Both the position numbers and the translations under genes were made by a program. A DNA stretch of 64,000 bases from Acetobacter sicerae (GTDB lineage Bacteria; Pseudomonadota; Alphaproteobacteria; Acetobacterales; Acetobacteraceae), in NCBI RefSeq assembly GCF_011516765.1, contig NZ_JAAABN010000009.1:99871-163870 (forward strand), given 5' to 3'. This document shows, piece by piece, positions 1 to 9,012 of the stretch (positions are counted from its first letter, which is position 1; the number at the start of each line of letters is the position of its first letter). The notes under the pieces were generated by a model. That model was not told the DNA's origin. It did no database searches and saw nothing but the letters and a program-made list of their open reading frames with translations.

Positions 1-1164
1 GAGCGGGGGGCGGGCGCGCCTCAGGACCCGGTTGCAGCCACCGAGTGCTACGGTAAGGCGGCTGCCCATAATGTCCGCTCCGCGCAGGCCCGTTATGGGC
101 TTGCCCTCCTTGAGGGACGCGGCATTGAAAAGGATACCTCGAAAGGCGAGACGTGGCTGCGTAAGGCTGCGCTCGCTGGCGATCTGGAAGCCTGCGCGCT
201 GCTGGGCGACATCCATGCGCGTGGCGATGATCTGTCTCCCAATTATCTGGAAGCGGCGAACTGGTACCGTCGCGCCGCAGAGGGCGGCCATGCCGCCTCC
301 GCCCGCGCTCTCGGGATGCTGTATCTCACGGGAGCCGGCATCACTCGCGATGAGGATGAGGCAGCCAAGTGGTTCCGCTATGCTTCGGAAAAAGGGGATT
401 CGGCCAGTTCCGCCGATCTGGGCAATCTGCTCCTGATGGGGGGTGGCACAGCCGAGGACAGGCAGGCGACCCGGGCGCTGTATGAAAAGGCGGCCCATTC
501 GGGTGATCTGATCGCGGCCTTCAATTTCGGAGTCTGCCTCGCCGAGGGCGTCGGCACGGAACGGAATGAGGAGCAGGCGGCGCACTGGATGCGCAAGGCG
601 GCTGAAGGGATCATCAACGCACAGTACTGGTACGGCCGGATGCTGATCGACGGTCGCGGTGTCACCGCCAACCCCGAAGAAGGGCGCGAATGGATTCGCA
701 AGGCGGCGGTCGAGGGCATGGCGGATGCCGAGCATCATTACGCACAGATGCTGGTTGCGGGTGAGGGTGGTCCTGCGGATCACGCGGAAGCGTTCACCAT
801 GTTCGAACGGGCCGCCAAGCAGGGTAACGCCAACAGCATGTTCGCGCTGGGCGCCATGTTGGGCGGAGGACATGACATTCCCGAAGACCGGCAGCAGGCT
901 CTTGAATGGTTCCGGCAGGCGGCCGAACGCGGGCATGTCGGCGCGCAGCTGATGATGGGGCGTTACCTGACGCGTGGTCTTGTCGGGGAGCCCGACATGG
1001 AAGAAGGGCTGATCTGGTATCGCAAGGCTGAGGCAGCCGGTCTGACGCAGGCCAGTGCAGACATGGCGCAGCTGAAATTCCCGCTGCGGGAAGCGAAGCC
1101 GGAAGAGCCTGTTGCTTCTGAAGCGGATTCTCATCCCGCCGACTCTCATCCGGCCGTTGGTTAG
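1..1164 (+). CDS. Sel1-repeat (TPR-like) protein, 5' end outside window
   Basis: The reading frame is open from the first base and ends at TAG, giving 387 residues of a longer protein. It consists almost wholly of about ten Sel1-like repeats of roughly 36 residues (pattern A-x2-W/Y-x2-K/R-A-A-x2-G, then A-x2-x-L-G-x2-Y/L-x2-G-x-G), for example EAANWYRRAAEGGHAASA and EQAAHWMRKAAEGIINAQ. The last 30 residues are acidic and polar with a PADSHPA repeat. Sel1 repeats are helical protein-binding scaffolds; many bacterial members are exported, but the N-terminus is not visible here. Only 6 bases separate it from the downstream glycosyltransferase, so the two are probably cotranscribed and it may organise a glycan assembly complex. 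That role is inference. Confidence 0.85.
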   Translation, partial: ERGAGAPQDPVAATECYGKAAAHNVRSAQARYGLALLEGRGIEKDTSKGETWLRKAALAGDLEACALLGDIHARGDDLSPNYLEAANWYRRAAEGGHAASARALGMLYLTGAGITRDEDEAAKWFRYASEKGDSASSADLGNLLLMGGGTAEDRQATRALYEKAAHSGDLIAAFNFGVCLAEGVGTERNEEQAAHWMRKAAEGIINAQYWYGRMLIDGRGVTANPEEGREWIRKAAVEGMADAEHHYAQMLVAGEGGPADHAEAFTMFERAAKQGNANSMFALGAMLGGGHDIPEDRQQALEWFRQAAERGHVGAQLMMGRYLTRGLVGEPDMEEGLIWYRKAEAAGLTQASADMAQLKFPLREAKPEEPVASEADSHPADSHPAVG

Positions 1165-1170
1165 GGATCG

Positions 1171-4100
1171 TTGGCCAGACGCTCGACAGTCAGAGGTCGC
1201 GCCCGGTCTTCTTCCCGGACGGCGGCGGCGGAAGCTCTGAGTGCAGAGATTGCGGATGACAACGATGCGACCATAGCGGGCCTGATAACGCCGCAGGACC
1301 GGGAGAACTGGGAAAAATGGGCGTGTGAGCAGGCCCAGAATTCGTTCGACCGGGGTGAAGCCTGCTGGAAGGCCGGCGATACGGTAGGCGCGCTCGGATG
1401 GCTGGAACGTGCCCACCGGATGGCGTCCGACAGTCCGAATGTGATGCTTCTTCTCGCCGTGGTCCGACAGGCCTGCGGCAATGGGACGGGAGCGATCACT
1501 CTTCTTGAGGCTTTGACTGCTCGCCATGACGTGGCGCGGCTCTGGTGCATGCTCGCCGCCGCCTGCTTCAGACAGGGGCAGGCGGAAGCGGCGGTCGGTG
1601 CGTTGAAAAAAGCGCTCTCGCATCATGTCTGCACAGAAGACATGGGGATTCTGGCGGACCGGATCATGGCGGCGGCAGGCTGTCCCGGCTGGTGCGGGCT
1701 GGACGATCAGGGCACCATCAGGGTGGGGGGGGACATAAGTCGCCTGCTTGCGGCCAGTGATGGCCATCGCCCGGCCCGTCGTAAAAAACAGCCCGCTCCG
1801 GTGTCCGACCGGCTGACTGTCCTTGCCGACGGAGAAATCTGCCCGGTTCTACGGGATGAAACCGGCCTGCTGTATCCGGACATGCTGGATGATTTCTGGA
1901 ACACGGATCGTCTGGACGTTCTGTGGGATGGCCATTCGCTACCGGGCAGCCCGCTTTGTCCTTCCGTGGCCATGCGGGTCGAAGGACTGGTTGAAGCGAC
2001 GGCAGAGGGCGTTGTCGGATGGGTGTGGCATCCGGCCAACCCGGATCGGGCGCCTTCCCTGCGCGTTATTGAGGTCGTCACAGACCGCGAGCTCATGAGC
2101 TTTACGGCGGAGGATTTCTCACCGGACGCCAGCTCCGATATTCCGTTGTCCCGGTTCCGACAGATCGCCCTGTCAGGCGAGGATCTACCTTCTGGTCCGA
2201 TTCGAATCGTCGATGAGACTGGGCGTGATCTGACAGGCAGTCCGCTTGAGGCGGGACATGCGCGTCCAGTTTCCAGAGGCAAAAAACAGGCTTCTCGCAA
2301 GACGCTCCGTTCAACCGGTGCTGCGTCGACGCCTGCCACGACAGAATCCAGGAGCGCCAGTCGCTCCAGCGCCGCCGTGCTGATCGTCATTCCGGTCTAC
2401 CGGGATGTGCCAGGCACAAAGGCCTGTCTTGAAAGCGTGCTGGCGTCGCTGCCTGCCGCAACCCGCACCAGCCCCCGAATTCTGGTCATCAATGATGCGT
2501 CGCCGGAGCCGGATATGGTGGCCATGCTGCGTGGTTTTGCGAAAGACACACGCGTCACCGTGAAGGAGAATCCGGTCAATCGGGGCTTTGTCGCCACAGC
2601 CAATCTCGGTCTGGAGGCGGCTCTTTCCGGTCAGGCCCGCGCCCGTGATGTCGTGCTGCTGAACAGTGACACGCTTGTCGCCAGCGACTGGCTTGAGGAA
2701 TTGCGAGCCGTTGCCTGGAGTGCGCCGGATATCGGTACGGTCACGCCGCTGTCGAACGACGCAACCATTCTGTCCTATCCGAATGTGGTCGAGACAAACC
2801 CGACACCCACGCCTGACCAGACCGCCATCCTGATGAAACTCGCCCGGTCCGCCAACAAGGGCGTGGCCGTCGATATTCCGACAGGGCACGGGTTCTGCCT
2901 CTATATCCGTCACGATTGTCTGGAGCAGACAGGTCTGCTGCGTGCCGATCTGTTCGCTCAGGGCTATGGCGAGGAAAACGATTTCTGCCTGCGCGCCTCT
3001 CAGGCCGGATGGCGGAATGTCGCCGCTCCCGGAGCATATGTTGCGCATGTGGGATCAGTTTCGTTCGGAGCCACCCGTACCGGCCTGCTCCGGCGCAATC
3101 TTGCCCTGCTCAACCGGCTTTATCCCGATTACAACGCACTGATCGCCGGGCACGTGGCTGCCGATCCGCTGTTCGAGGCGCGACGGAAAATCGATCTCCT
3201 GCGCTGGCGTCGGGCGGCGCGTCTGTATTCCCGTGAAACCGCCTCCGGTGAGACACCGCCTGTGGTGCTGATGGTGACGCATGATTATGGCGGGGGCGTC
3301 GAACGGGTCGTGCGTCAGCGGGTAGCCGCGCTGAAAGCAGGTGGGGTTCGGCCAGTTCTGATTCGTCCGGTCAAGGGAGGCTGTCGAATCGAGGGAGGAC
3401 CGAACGGGAACGATCTTCTTTCTGCTTCTTTTCCGAATCTGCGTTTCAGCCTGCCGGCGGAATGGTCGCGCCTGCTCCGCCTGCTGACGGCGGACCCTGT
3501 CGATCATATCGAATGGCATCACGCCAGCGGCCATCACATGGCCATGCGGGAAATCGCCTCCGTGCTTGGCGTTCCCTATGATGTGTATGTGCATGACTAC
3601 ATCTGGTTCTGCCCCCGTATCTCCCTTGTAGGCAGGACTCGCCGCTACTGCGGGGAGCCGGATGACGCCGCCTGCGAGGACTGCGTGGCGACTCTGGGCC
3701 GCAGTGTTGATGATGACATGCCGGTTGCCCAGTATGTCGCGCGGTCGGCGCGTGAGCTGGAGGCGGCGCGCTCGGTGATCGTCCCGTCCGACGATACGGC
3801 GCAACGGATGAGACGGCATTTTCCCGCGCTTGCCCCGATTATTGCTCCTCTTGAAGATGACCGTCCTGATCTGACACTGGCGCGATACAGTCGGCTTTTT
3901 TCGTCATCGTCTTTTCATGAATCCGTCATGGGTCTGCCGCGTACCCCCGGACGCTTCCGGGTCTGCGTGGTTGGGGCCATCGGGAAGGAAAAAGGTTATG
4001 ACGTTCTGCTGGCTGCCGCTCGGGAAGCCCGTGAGCAGGGGCGCCCCATAGAATACGTGATTGTCGGCCATACGCCTGACGATGCGTCCCTCATGGAAAC

Positions 4101-4392
4101 CGGACATGTCTATGTCACAGGATTTTATCAGGAAGAGGAAGCGACTGCGCTGATTCGGGCGCAGCAGCCGGATTATGGATTTATTCCGTCGGTATGGCCC
4201 GAAACATGGTGCTTCGCGCTGGGCGTGACATGGCAGGCGGGTCTGAATGCGGCCGCTTTCGATCTGGGAGCTGTTGCAGACCGGATACGGACAACAGGGA
4301 GAGGCCACATCCTGCCGCTTGGTATATCGGCAGAGCAGCTTAACGTGATATTGATATCTCTCTGTCAGCACTCAGGCGAAAGGTCATCGTGA
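1171..4392 (+). CDS. TPR-containing double-domain glycosyltransferase (GT2 plus GT-B-like)
   Basis: The 1073-residue protein starts at TTG just after the Sel1 gene. Residues about 45-170 look like TPR helices. Residues about 402-660 are a family 2 glycosyltransferase: a VLIVIPVYRDV start, LLNSDTLV as the DxD-like metal site near residue 494, and GYGEENDFCLRASQAGW near 599. A second half begins near 697 (VVLMVTHDYGGGVERVV) and continues with FRVCVVGAIGKEKGYDVLL near 929, resembling the two Rossmann lobes of GT-B (GT4) enzymes. Such fusions build O-antigen, capsule or flagellar glycans in the cytoplasm using sugar nucleotides; donor and acceptor cannot be read. The TTG start is weak but no better in-frame codon is near. 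Neighbours (Sel1 protein, GT4) fit a surface polysaccharide locus. Confidence 0.85.
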   Translation: MARRSTVRGRARSSSRTAAAEALSAEIADDNDATIAGLITPQDRENWEKWACEQAQNSFDRGEACWKAGDTVGALGWLERAHRMASDSPNVMLLLAVVRQACGNGTGAITLLEALTARHDVARLWCMLAAACFRQGQAEAAVGALKKALSHHVCTEDMGILADRIMAAAGCPGWCGLDDQGTIRVGGDISRLLAASDGHRPARRKKQPAPVSDRLTVLADGEICPVLRDETGLLYPDMLDDFWNTDRLDVLWDGHSLPGSPLCPSVAMRVEGLVEATAEGVVGWVWHPANPDRAPSLRVIEVVTDRELMSFTAEDFSPDASSDIPLSRFRQIALSGEDLPSGPIRIVDETGRDLTGSPLEAGHARPVSRGKKQASRKTLRSTGAASTPATTESRSASRSSAAVLIVIPVYRDVPGTKACLESVLASLPAATRTSPRILVINDASPEPDMVAMLRGFAKDTRVTVKENPVNRGFVATANLGLEAALSGQARARDVVLLNSDTLVASDWLEELRAVAWSAPDIGTVTPLSNDATILSYPNVVETNPTPTPDQTAILMKLARSANKGVAVDIPTGHGFCLYIRHDCLEQTGLLRADLFAQGYGEENDFCLRASQAGWRNVAAPGAYVAHVGSVSFGATRTGLLRRNLALLNRLYPDYNALIAGHVAADPLFEARRKIDLLRWRRAARLYSRETASGETPPVVLMVTHDYGGGVERVVRQRVAALKAGGVRPVLIRPVKGGCRIEGGPNGNDLLSASFPNLRFSLPAEWSRLLRLLTADPVDHIEWHHASGHHMAMREIASVLGVPYDVYVHDYIWFCPRISLVGRTRRYCGEPDDAACEDCVATLGRSVDDDMPVAQYVARSARELEAARSVIVPSDDTAQRMRRHFPALAPIIAPLEDDRPDLTLARYSRLFSSSSFHESVMGLPRTPGRFRVCVVGAIGKEKGYDVLLAAAREAREQGRPIEYVIVGHTPDDASLMETGHVYVTGFYQEEEATALIRAQQPDYGFIPSVWPETWCFALGVTWQAGLNAAAFDLGAVADRIRTTGRGHILPLGISAEQLNVILISLCQHSGERSS

Positions 4393-4503
4393 AGAGTTAT
4401 ATTCAAACACAGATCAATTGCCGCCTTCTCTGCTTGCTTTAGTAAGGCAGAATATCCCCGGAATAGCTGAAATCTTATTCAGAACAACCTACGGAACGAA
4501 TTT

Positions 4504-5643
4504 ATGTCCCAGAGTGGCCAGTCCCAGAATCAGAATCGTGTCGTCGACCTGAAAGTGTCAGGGCACCTGATGACACTTGATCAGGGATTATTCTGCGTTT
4601 TCCATGTGCCGTCCCAGGAGCCGCCCAGCCCGCGCGGCCTGCCCGGCGTCCGCCTCACACAGCCGCCGCTTGTGAATGGCGCTGTCACAATCTCGACCTT
4701 TGACGATACAGGTTGGCTTGGCGGTCAGAATAACGCTGCGCTCATCCGCGTCACGCAGGGGCCGGCGCAGGTTCTGGTGACGATCTATCAGGAAGCTGGC
4801 AGTCCGCACGAAGCGCCGCGTCTTCAGGTTGTTCGACTCAGCGATGCGGCGGGTGCTCCCGTCGCCGCCGCATACAGCGCGGCTGCTCCGCAGCAGGGTC
4901 AGGGCGCGGTCGCCAATATTCCTTCTCCGGCGCCGACGGGTGTCGCTGCGGCGCGGGGGCAGCAGTTCGAGGTCGGTGCGCACATCCAGCGCCGGGGTGA
5001 TGTTGGGGCCATGCTTGGCGAATGGATGGGCAAGCCAGGCAGCCGCTACTGGATCGAGGGTTTCGGTATCTCTCCCAGCAAGCTGATTGCGGCCGAAGAC
5101 ATCGAATATCAGGCTGTTCTTGGTAAAGGCTGGCTTTCTCCCTGGACGGAAGGTGGCAAATACTGTGGCAGCCGCGGCATGGCGCTGCCGATTCTTGGCC
5201 TGCGCGTGAGGCTGAAGGGTGATGCTGCGGAGGAGTATCTCTGCGAGCTTGAGGCTTCCTTCACGGATGGCACGGAAATTGGTCCGGTCGGTGAAGATGA
5301 GACGGCTGAATCTGACAGCCTGGCTCCTCTGGAAGCCTTCCGGGTTACGATCATCCCCCGTGATCCGGCGATGGCTGCGGCCCTGCGTGAAGCTGAAGAA
5401 CTGGAAGATGTGCTTGAGGAAGACCTCGCTCTTCTTGAAGAGGAAGAAGAGGATGTTGCTCCGGTCAGGAAGCCGGCGAAGCGCGGACGGCCTGCCGCCA
5501 GAGCATCCGCAAAACCGGCGGTGAAAGCTGCTGCGCCAGCCAGGGTTTCTTCGGCAAAAACCCCCAAGACACAGCCGAAAACAACAAAAGCTTCGGCAAG
5601 ATCGGCAAAAACTTCAACACAGCGCAAGCCGGGCCGCCGCTGA
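4504..5643 (+). CDS. Hypothetical protein with ChW-like segment and basic low-complexity tail
   Basis: The 379-residue protein has no signal peptide. Residues about 1-115 form a beta-rich region of unknown family. Residues about 158-260 contain QRRGDVGAMLGEWMGKPGS and then a stretch (GKGWLSPWTEGGKYCGSRGM, then ILGLRVRL) whose GW, PW, G and GLxVxL spacing resembles the ChW (clostridial hydrophobic W) repeat; that match is by eye and tentative. After an acidic hinge (ELEDVLEEDLALLEEEEED) the last 60 residues are Lys/Ala/Pro/Ser/Thr rich, like a histone-type or wall-binding tail. The same kind of tail occurs on the next glycosyltransferase and on the small protein at 22510-22950, which suggests one shared process. 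No function can be named. Confidence 0.75.
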   Translation: MSQSGQSQNQNRVVDLKVSGHLMTLDQGLFCVFHVPSQEPPSPRGLPGVRLTQPPLVNGAVTISTFDDTGWLGGQNNAALIRVTQGPAQVLVTIYQEAGSPHEAPRLQVVRLSDAAGAPVAAAYSAAAPQQGQGAVANIPSPAPTGVAAARGQQFEVGAHIQRRGDVGAMLGEWMGKPGSRYWIEGFGISPSKLIAAEDIEYQAVLGKGWLSPWTEGGKYCGSRGMALPILGLRVRLKGDAAEEYLCELEASFTDGTEIGPVGEDETAESDSLAPLEAFRVTIIPRDPAMAAALREAEELEDVLEEDLALLEEEEEDVAPVRKPAKRGRPAARASAKPAVKAAAPARVSSAKTPKTQPKTTKASARSAKTSTQRKPGRR

Positions 5644-5650
5644 CGCCGCC

Positions 5651-5687
5651 TGCATGTGAGGAGTGGGATTTCTGCTCCTCACATGCA
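5651..5687 (+). terminator. Strong 13-bp hairpin after the ChW-like gene
   Basis: TGCATGTGAGGAG (5651-5663) and CTCCTCACATGCA (5675-5687) are perfect inverted copies around an 11-base loop, starting 8 bases after the stop codon. There is no clear U-run after it (CCAGTCCTGTTT), so it may stop transcription weakly or act as an mRNA end-protecting hairpin between the gene and the downstream glycosyltransferase. Confidence 0.5.
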
Positions 5688-5807
5688 CCAGTCCTGTTTC
5701 CGTTATGAGGTCAGTTTTTGATTTGAGGACCTCTGTCAGCAAATTCCAGTCGTGTCGGCCAATATCAGGAACGGATCGCCGACCCTTCTTGCAAATGGAT
5801 ATCTGTC

Positions 5808-7184
5808 TTGAAATTTCTTTTTATTCACCAGAATTTTCCCGGACAGTTCCTGCATATTGTCCGTCATCTGATCCGATCAGGCGCGCATGAAGTCGTTTTC
5901 ATCAGCGAGAACAACGAGAATGTCATTTCGGGAGTGCGCCGCGTCATTTATCGGAAACCGGCCTCTCCGCCGGACGCAACCCACCCCGGCGCCCGTGAAT
6001 TCGCCATGGCTCTCAGCCGGGCTGACGCTGTTGCGCAGGCCGCTTCAACACTGAAAGATCTCGGTTTCATTCCCGATATCATCATCGGCCACCATGGTTG
6101 GGGTGAACTTCTCAATCTTCATGATATTTTCCCGACATCTCCAATTCTCGGCTATTTCGAGTTTTTCTATCATTCCGATGGATTTGATGTCGGATTCGAT
6201 CCTGAATTTCCCACAGTGCCAGACATGCTGCCACGCATCAGAGCCAAGAATGCCGTCAATCTGGTGGCGCTGAACAATCCCGGCTGGGGTCAGACTCCGA
6301 CGCTGTTCCAGCGCAGCACCTATCCGTCCTGGGCGCTCGACAAGATTTCCGTACTGCGCGAAGGCGTCGATCTCGATCTGTGCAGTCCTGACCCAAAAGC
6401 AGCCCGGCACACGCTGCACATCAAGGATGTGACGATTTCCCCCAAGGATCGTCTGGTGACTTATGTCGCCCGGGATCTGGAGCCCTATCGTGGTTTCCAT
6501 GTGTTCATGCGTTCGCTGCCGCGTATTCTGAAGGAATGTCCAAAGGCCCGCATTGTCATGGTCGGCGGTGATGGTGTCAGTTACGGTGCCCGACTGGCGC
6601 GTTCGACCTGGCGGCAACACATGCTTTCCGAACTTCAGGGACAGATTGACCTTGATCGCGTCCATTTTGTCGGCAAGGTGACTTACGATGAATTCCGCGC
6701 GCTTCTGAAGCGGTCTGACGCGCATGTCTATCTGACCTATCCGTTTGTGGCGTCATGGTCCTTGCGGGAAGCCATGGCGATGGGCTGTGCGATTGTGGGA
6801 AGTGACACGGACCCGGTCCGCGAATTCATTGAGGATGGGCGGACTGGTCTGCTTGCGCCATTCCTTGAGCCTCAGAAGATTGCTGATGCTGTCCTTACGC
6901 TGCTGGAGAATGGCAAACAGGCGAAGATTTTACGGGAAGCCGTCCGTGCTCAGGCTGAGACCACGCTTTGCCTTAACGATTATCTCATGCGTTATGAGGA
7001 TCTGATTGAGCAGGTCAGTGGACTTTCACCCTCTGCCGATACTGCGCCATCTCCCCGTAAGCGTGGTTCACGCAAACCGGCCCAACAGAGCGCAGCAGCT
7101 GCGAGGAAATCCAGATCAGGCACGATTGCGGGGAAGACGGCCTCATCAGCGAAATCCCGCTCAAAGACGTTATTGCCTACCTGA
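5808..7184 (+). CDS. Glycosyltransferase family 4 with basic C-terminal tail
   Basis: The 458-residue protein starts at TTG; the N-terminus KFLFIHQNFPGQF is the typical first strand and loop of a GT4 enzyme. The acceptor lobe covers residues 1-200, and the donor lobe starts near 215 (VTYVARDLEPYRGF). The E-x7-E-type nucleotide-sugar site is seen as SLREAMAMGCAIVGSDTDP near residue 320, followed by GRTGLL. Beyond residue 405 a Ser/Lys/Arg/Ala tail of about 50 residues is appended, unlike ordinary GT4 proteins (usually about 360-420 residues) but like the tail of the preceding gene. A retaining sugar transfer in surface polysaccharide synthesis is expected; the sugar is unknown. Confidence 0.88.
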   Translation: MKFLFIHQNFPGQFLHIVRHLIRSGAHEVVFISENNENVISGVRRVIYRKPASPPDATHPGAREFAMALSRADAVAQAASTLKDLGFIPDIIIGHHGWGELLNLHDIFPTSPILGYFEFFYHSDGFDVGFDPEFPTVPDMLPRIRAKNAVNLVALNNPGWGQTPTLFQRSTYPSWALDKISVLREGVDLDLCSPDPKAARHTLHIKDVTISPKDRLVTYVARDLEPYRGFHVFMRSLPRILKECPKARIVMVGGDGVSYGARLARSTWRQHMLSELQGQIDLDRVHFVGKVTYDEFRALLKRSDAHVYLTYPFVASWSLREAMAMGCAIVGSDTDPVREFIEDGRTGLLAPFLEPQKIADAVLTLLENGKQAKILREAVRAQAETTLCLNDYLMRYEDLIEQVSGLSPSADTAPSPRKRGSRKPAQQSAAAARKSRSGTIAGKTASSAKSRSKTLLPT

Positions 7185-7496
7185 GACGGCATCTGTCACG
7201 CCTGCTCTGTAAAGATGCGTTTATTATGTATCTATACTTGGTCAATACAGAGGTCTGGGGTTTTATGCCGAATTCTGCAATGGGACACGGCCTCTTTGAT
7301 CCCGGCCTGTTAAAATAAATGGGCAAGGGGCTGCCTGATCCTTTGCTGGTGCAGGCCGTGTGCTCAGAAACGTATGATGCAATTCGCTGCATCTGATTTT
7401 CCGGCAGAAAATGCTTTGCAGGCAGGGTGTTCCCCTGAAGGTCGCCGGAGGTTGTTCGGTCAGGCCAATCCTTGGGGTGGGTCAGATAAAAGCCCA
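7185..7496. other. Intergenic stretch between convergent genes, nothing recognised
   Basis: About 310 bases separate the glycosyltransferase stop from the trxA terminator. The short open frames here are overlapping and lack recognisable protein features. I see no tRNA, repeat or clear terminator for the plus-strand gene. Confidence 0.5.
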
Positions 7497-7524
7497 GAAA
7501 AAAGCCGGAGAGAAACTCCCCGGC
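7497..7524 (-). terminator. Rho-independent terminator of trxA
   Basis: Read on the minus strand: GCCGGGGAG, loop TTT, CTCTCCGGC, then seven T residues. The stem has nine pairs (one G-T) and lies 13 bases after the trxA stop codon. Confidence 0.85.
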
Positions 7525-7536
7525 CTGGTGAGATGG

Positions 7537-7863
7537 TCAGACCAGTCCCTTGACCCAGTCTTTCAGCTGGCTCTTGGGGAGCGCGCCGACTTTCGTTTCC
7601 ACCGGCTTGCCATCCTTGAACAGGATCAGGGTCGGGATGCCGCGGACACCAAACGTGTTTGGCGTGAGAGGGTTCTCGTCAATGTTGACCTTGGCCACCT
7701 TCAGCTGACCTTTGAACTCCGCTCCGATTTCATCCAGTGCCGGTGCAATCATCTTGCAGGGACCGCACCACTCTGCCCAGAAATCGACCAGAACCGGCCC
7801 GGAAGCCTTCAGAACATCGGTCTCGAAAGTGGTGTCGCTGACCGCAACGGTGTTTTCGCTCAT
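7537..7863 (-). CDS. trxA: Thioredoxin
   Basis: The 108-residue protein has the thioredoxin fold signature with the redox active site [10 protein letters not shown], cysteines 33 and 36, and the cis-proline loop [12 protein letters not shown] further on. Length and motifs match bacterial thioredoxin 1, a cytoplasmic disulfide reductase that recycles ribonucleotide reductase, methionine sulfoxide reductase and peroxiredoxins using electrons from thioredoxin reductase. It stands alone with its own terminator just downstream, so it is probably monocistronic. The start ATG fits the family's usual N-terminus. Confidence 0.97.
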   Translation of the reverse strand: MSENTVAVSDTTFETDVLKASGPVLVDFWAEWCGPCKMIAPALDEIGAEFKGQLKVAKVNIDENPLTPNTFGVRGIPTLILFKDGKPVETKVGALPKSQLKDWVKGLV

Positions 7864-8074
7864 GTACGTCGTCCTTGGTAATAGGTGTGTCTGAACAGTT
7901 GGGGGGAGTTGGCGTCAGGTCAAGTCCCTTCTTCCTGAAGCTTGGGTGGTTCCGCCGGGTGTTCTCTGCTGGAATGACTGTTTCACGGGGGCTTTGCTGC
8001 GAAGCCCATCATGGGACCTGTTCCTGTGGTCTCTTCGGACTTGAACGAAAAGGAAAGGATCGAAAGGCCGTCTG

Positions 8075-8216
8075 GTGACATGGTGCCAAGGTCTGGAAGA
8101 ACGATGCCAATTAAAACACCGGGGCTACGCCTTCCCCTCACACGAGCTGCATAAACAGCTCACTGACAAGAGTGCCCCACGTTAGGGAGAGTCATGGCAA
8201 TACCGCAAGCACTCAC
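8075..8216 (+). ncRNA. Candidate long-hairpin RNA, 6S-like (strand uncertain)
   Basis: Between trxA and a small gene, about 140 bases fold on paper into one long interrupted hairpin. Paired blocks from outside in: GTGA 8075-8078 with TCAC 8213-8216; GTGC 8083-8086 with GCAC 8209-8212; GGT 8090-8092 with ACC 8202-8204; TGCCA 8105-8109 with TGGCA 8195-8199; a large internal bubble (11 and 16 bases); GGGGC 8121-8125 with GCCCC 8174-8178; CTT with AAG, TCA with TGA, and an apical GAGCTG/CAGCTC stem 8144-8161. A rod with a central open bubble is the shape of 6S RNA, which binds sigma-70 RNA polymerase. No conserved primary motif was recognised, and the opposite strand would fold equally, so both identity and strand are inferred. 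Confidence 0.35.
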
Positions 8217-8233
8217 ATTGCGACGTGGACGGT

Positions 8234-8434
8234 TCAGCGCTCGGGAATATCACCCGTTTCACGCGGCGTGGAACTGCGCTGCTCAGCTTCGTCAGCCAAT
8301 TCCTTGATGTAGCTTAAAAGAGAGGCTGTGCGTGTCAGCGTAAAGCCGAGGGCTGCGATTGTCCGGATGGTTTCCGGAGAGAGGCCAGCTTCCTGCTGTA
8401 GAAGTCTTTCATCCTCATCACTCAGGTCGGCCAT
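8234..8434 (-). CDS. Small hypothetical protein downstream of rpsU
   Basis: This 66-residue acidic, helical protein starts at ATG 8434 (MADLSDEDERLLQQEAGLS) and ends in a polar tail. A longer in-frame extension would begin inside the rpsU terminator hairpin, so the inner ATG is preferred although its ribosome site (GAGATTCC) is weak. There is no signal peptide, membrane segment or known motif; the segment ETIRTIAALGFTLTRTASLL looks like two amphipathic helices. It is separated from rpsU by a terminator, so it needs its own promoter. No function can be assigned. Confidence 0.5.
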   Translation of the reverse strand: MADLSDEDERLLQQEAGLSPETIRTIAALGFTLTRTASLLSYIKELADEAEQRSSTPRETGDIPER

Positions 8435-8521
8435 TGGAATCTCGTCTGGATGCAGTGGTGCGCTGCATTCAAAACGGGAAGAGTGAATGTATGGTGAAAG
8501 CTCTCGCGGAAATCCGGGCAC

Positions 8522-8553
8522 AAAAAAACCGGCTTCCCTGAGAAAGCCGGTTT
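8522..8553 (-). terminator. Rho-independent terminator of rpsU
   Basis: On the minus strand AAACCGGCTT and AAGCCGGTTT pair around a short loop and run into a T tract; it starts 24 bases after the rpsU stop codon. Confidence 0.85.
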
Positions 8554-8577
8554 GTCTCGCGTAGAGGCGGGGCTCGA

Positions 8578-8781
8578 TTAGAAGCCTTCGCGCTCAATAC
8601 GCTTGCGCTCCATCTTGCGGGCGCGACGCACAGCTTCCGCTGCTTCACGAGCGCGACGCTCTGAAGGCTTCTCATAGTGGCGGCGGAGCTTCATTTCACG
8701 GAAAAGCCCTTCACGCTGCATCTTCTTCTTGAGTGCCTTAAGAGCCTGATCGACATTGTTGTCGCGAACGAGAACCTGCAC
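8578..8781 (-). CDS. rpsU: Ribosomal protein bS21
   Basis: This 67-residue, strongly basic protein begins [20 protein letters not shown] and continues with [16 protein letters not shown], the standard bS21 sequence. It sits on the 30S platform near the anti-Shine-Dalgarno helix and helps start translation. It is transcribed away from def and the COQ9-like gene, an arrangement familiar in alphaproteobacteria. A good terminator follows, so it is a single-gene unit. Confidence 0.97.
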   Translation of the reverse strand: MQVLVRDNNVDQALKALKKKMQREGLFREMKLRRHYEKPSERRAREAAEAVRRARKMERKRIEREGF

Positions 8782-9012
8782 TGGCTGGTCGTCTCCCGAA
8801 AGAACCTGCTGACCTCGGTCATGCTGGGTTCATGAGTTTCTATAGGGTGAGCGCGACTCCGCACGGAAGCCTCGCCTCTGAGTTGGCCGCGTCCTTAACA
8901 CACGCCCGCAGGAAAAGACAAACGAATCCGTGGACCATCGCCCGGAAAGAACGACGTTTCTGTCACATCGCAATGCGGCGTATCCTGCCGGACGGTTCTG
9001 GAGAGGGTGAGC

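Noticed and set aside
7411..7881. 156-codon frame across trxA
   Set aside because: Antisense of trxA and its terminator.
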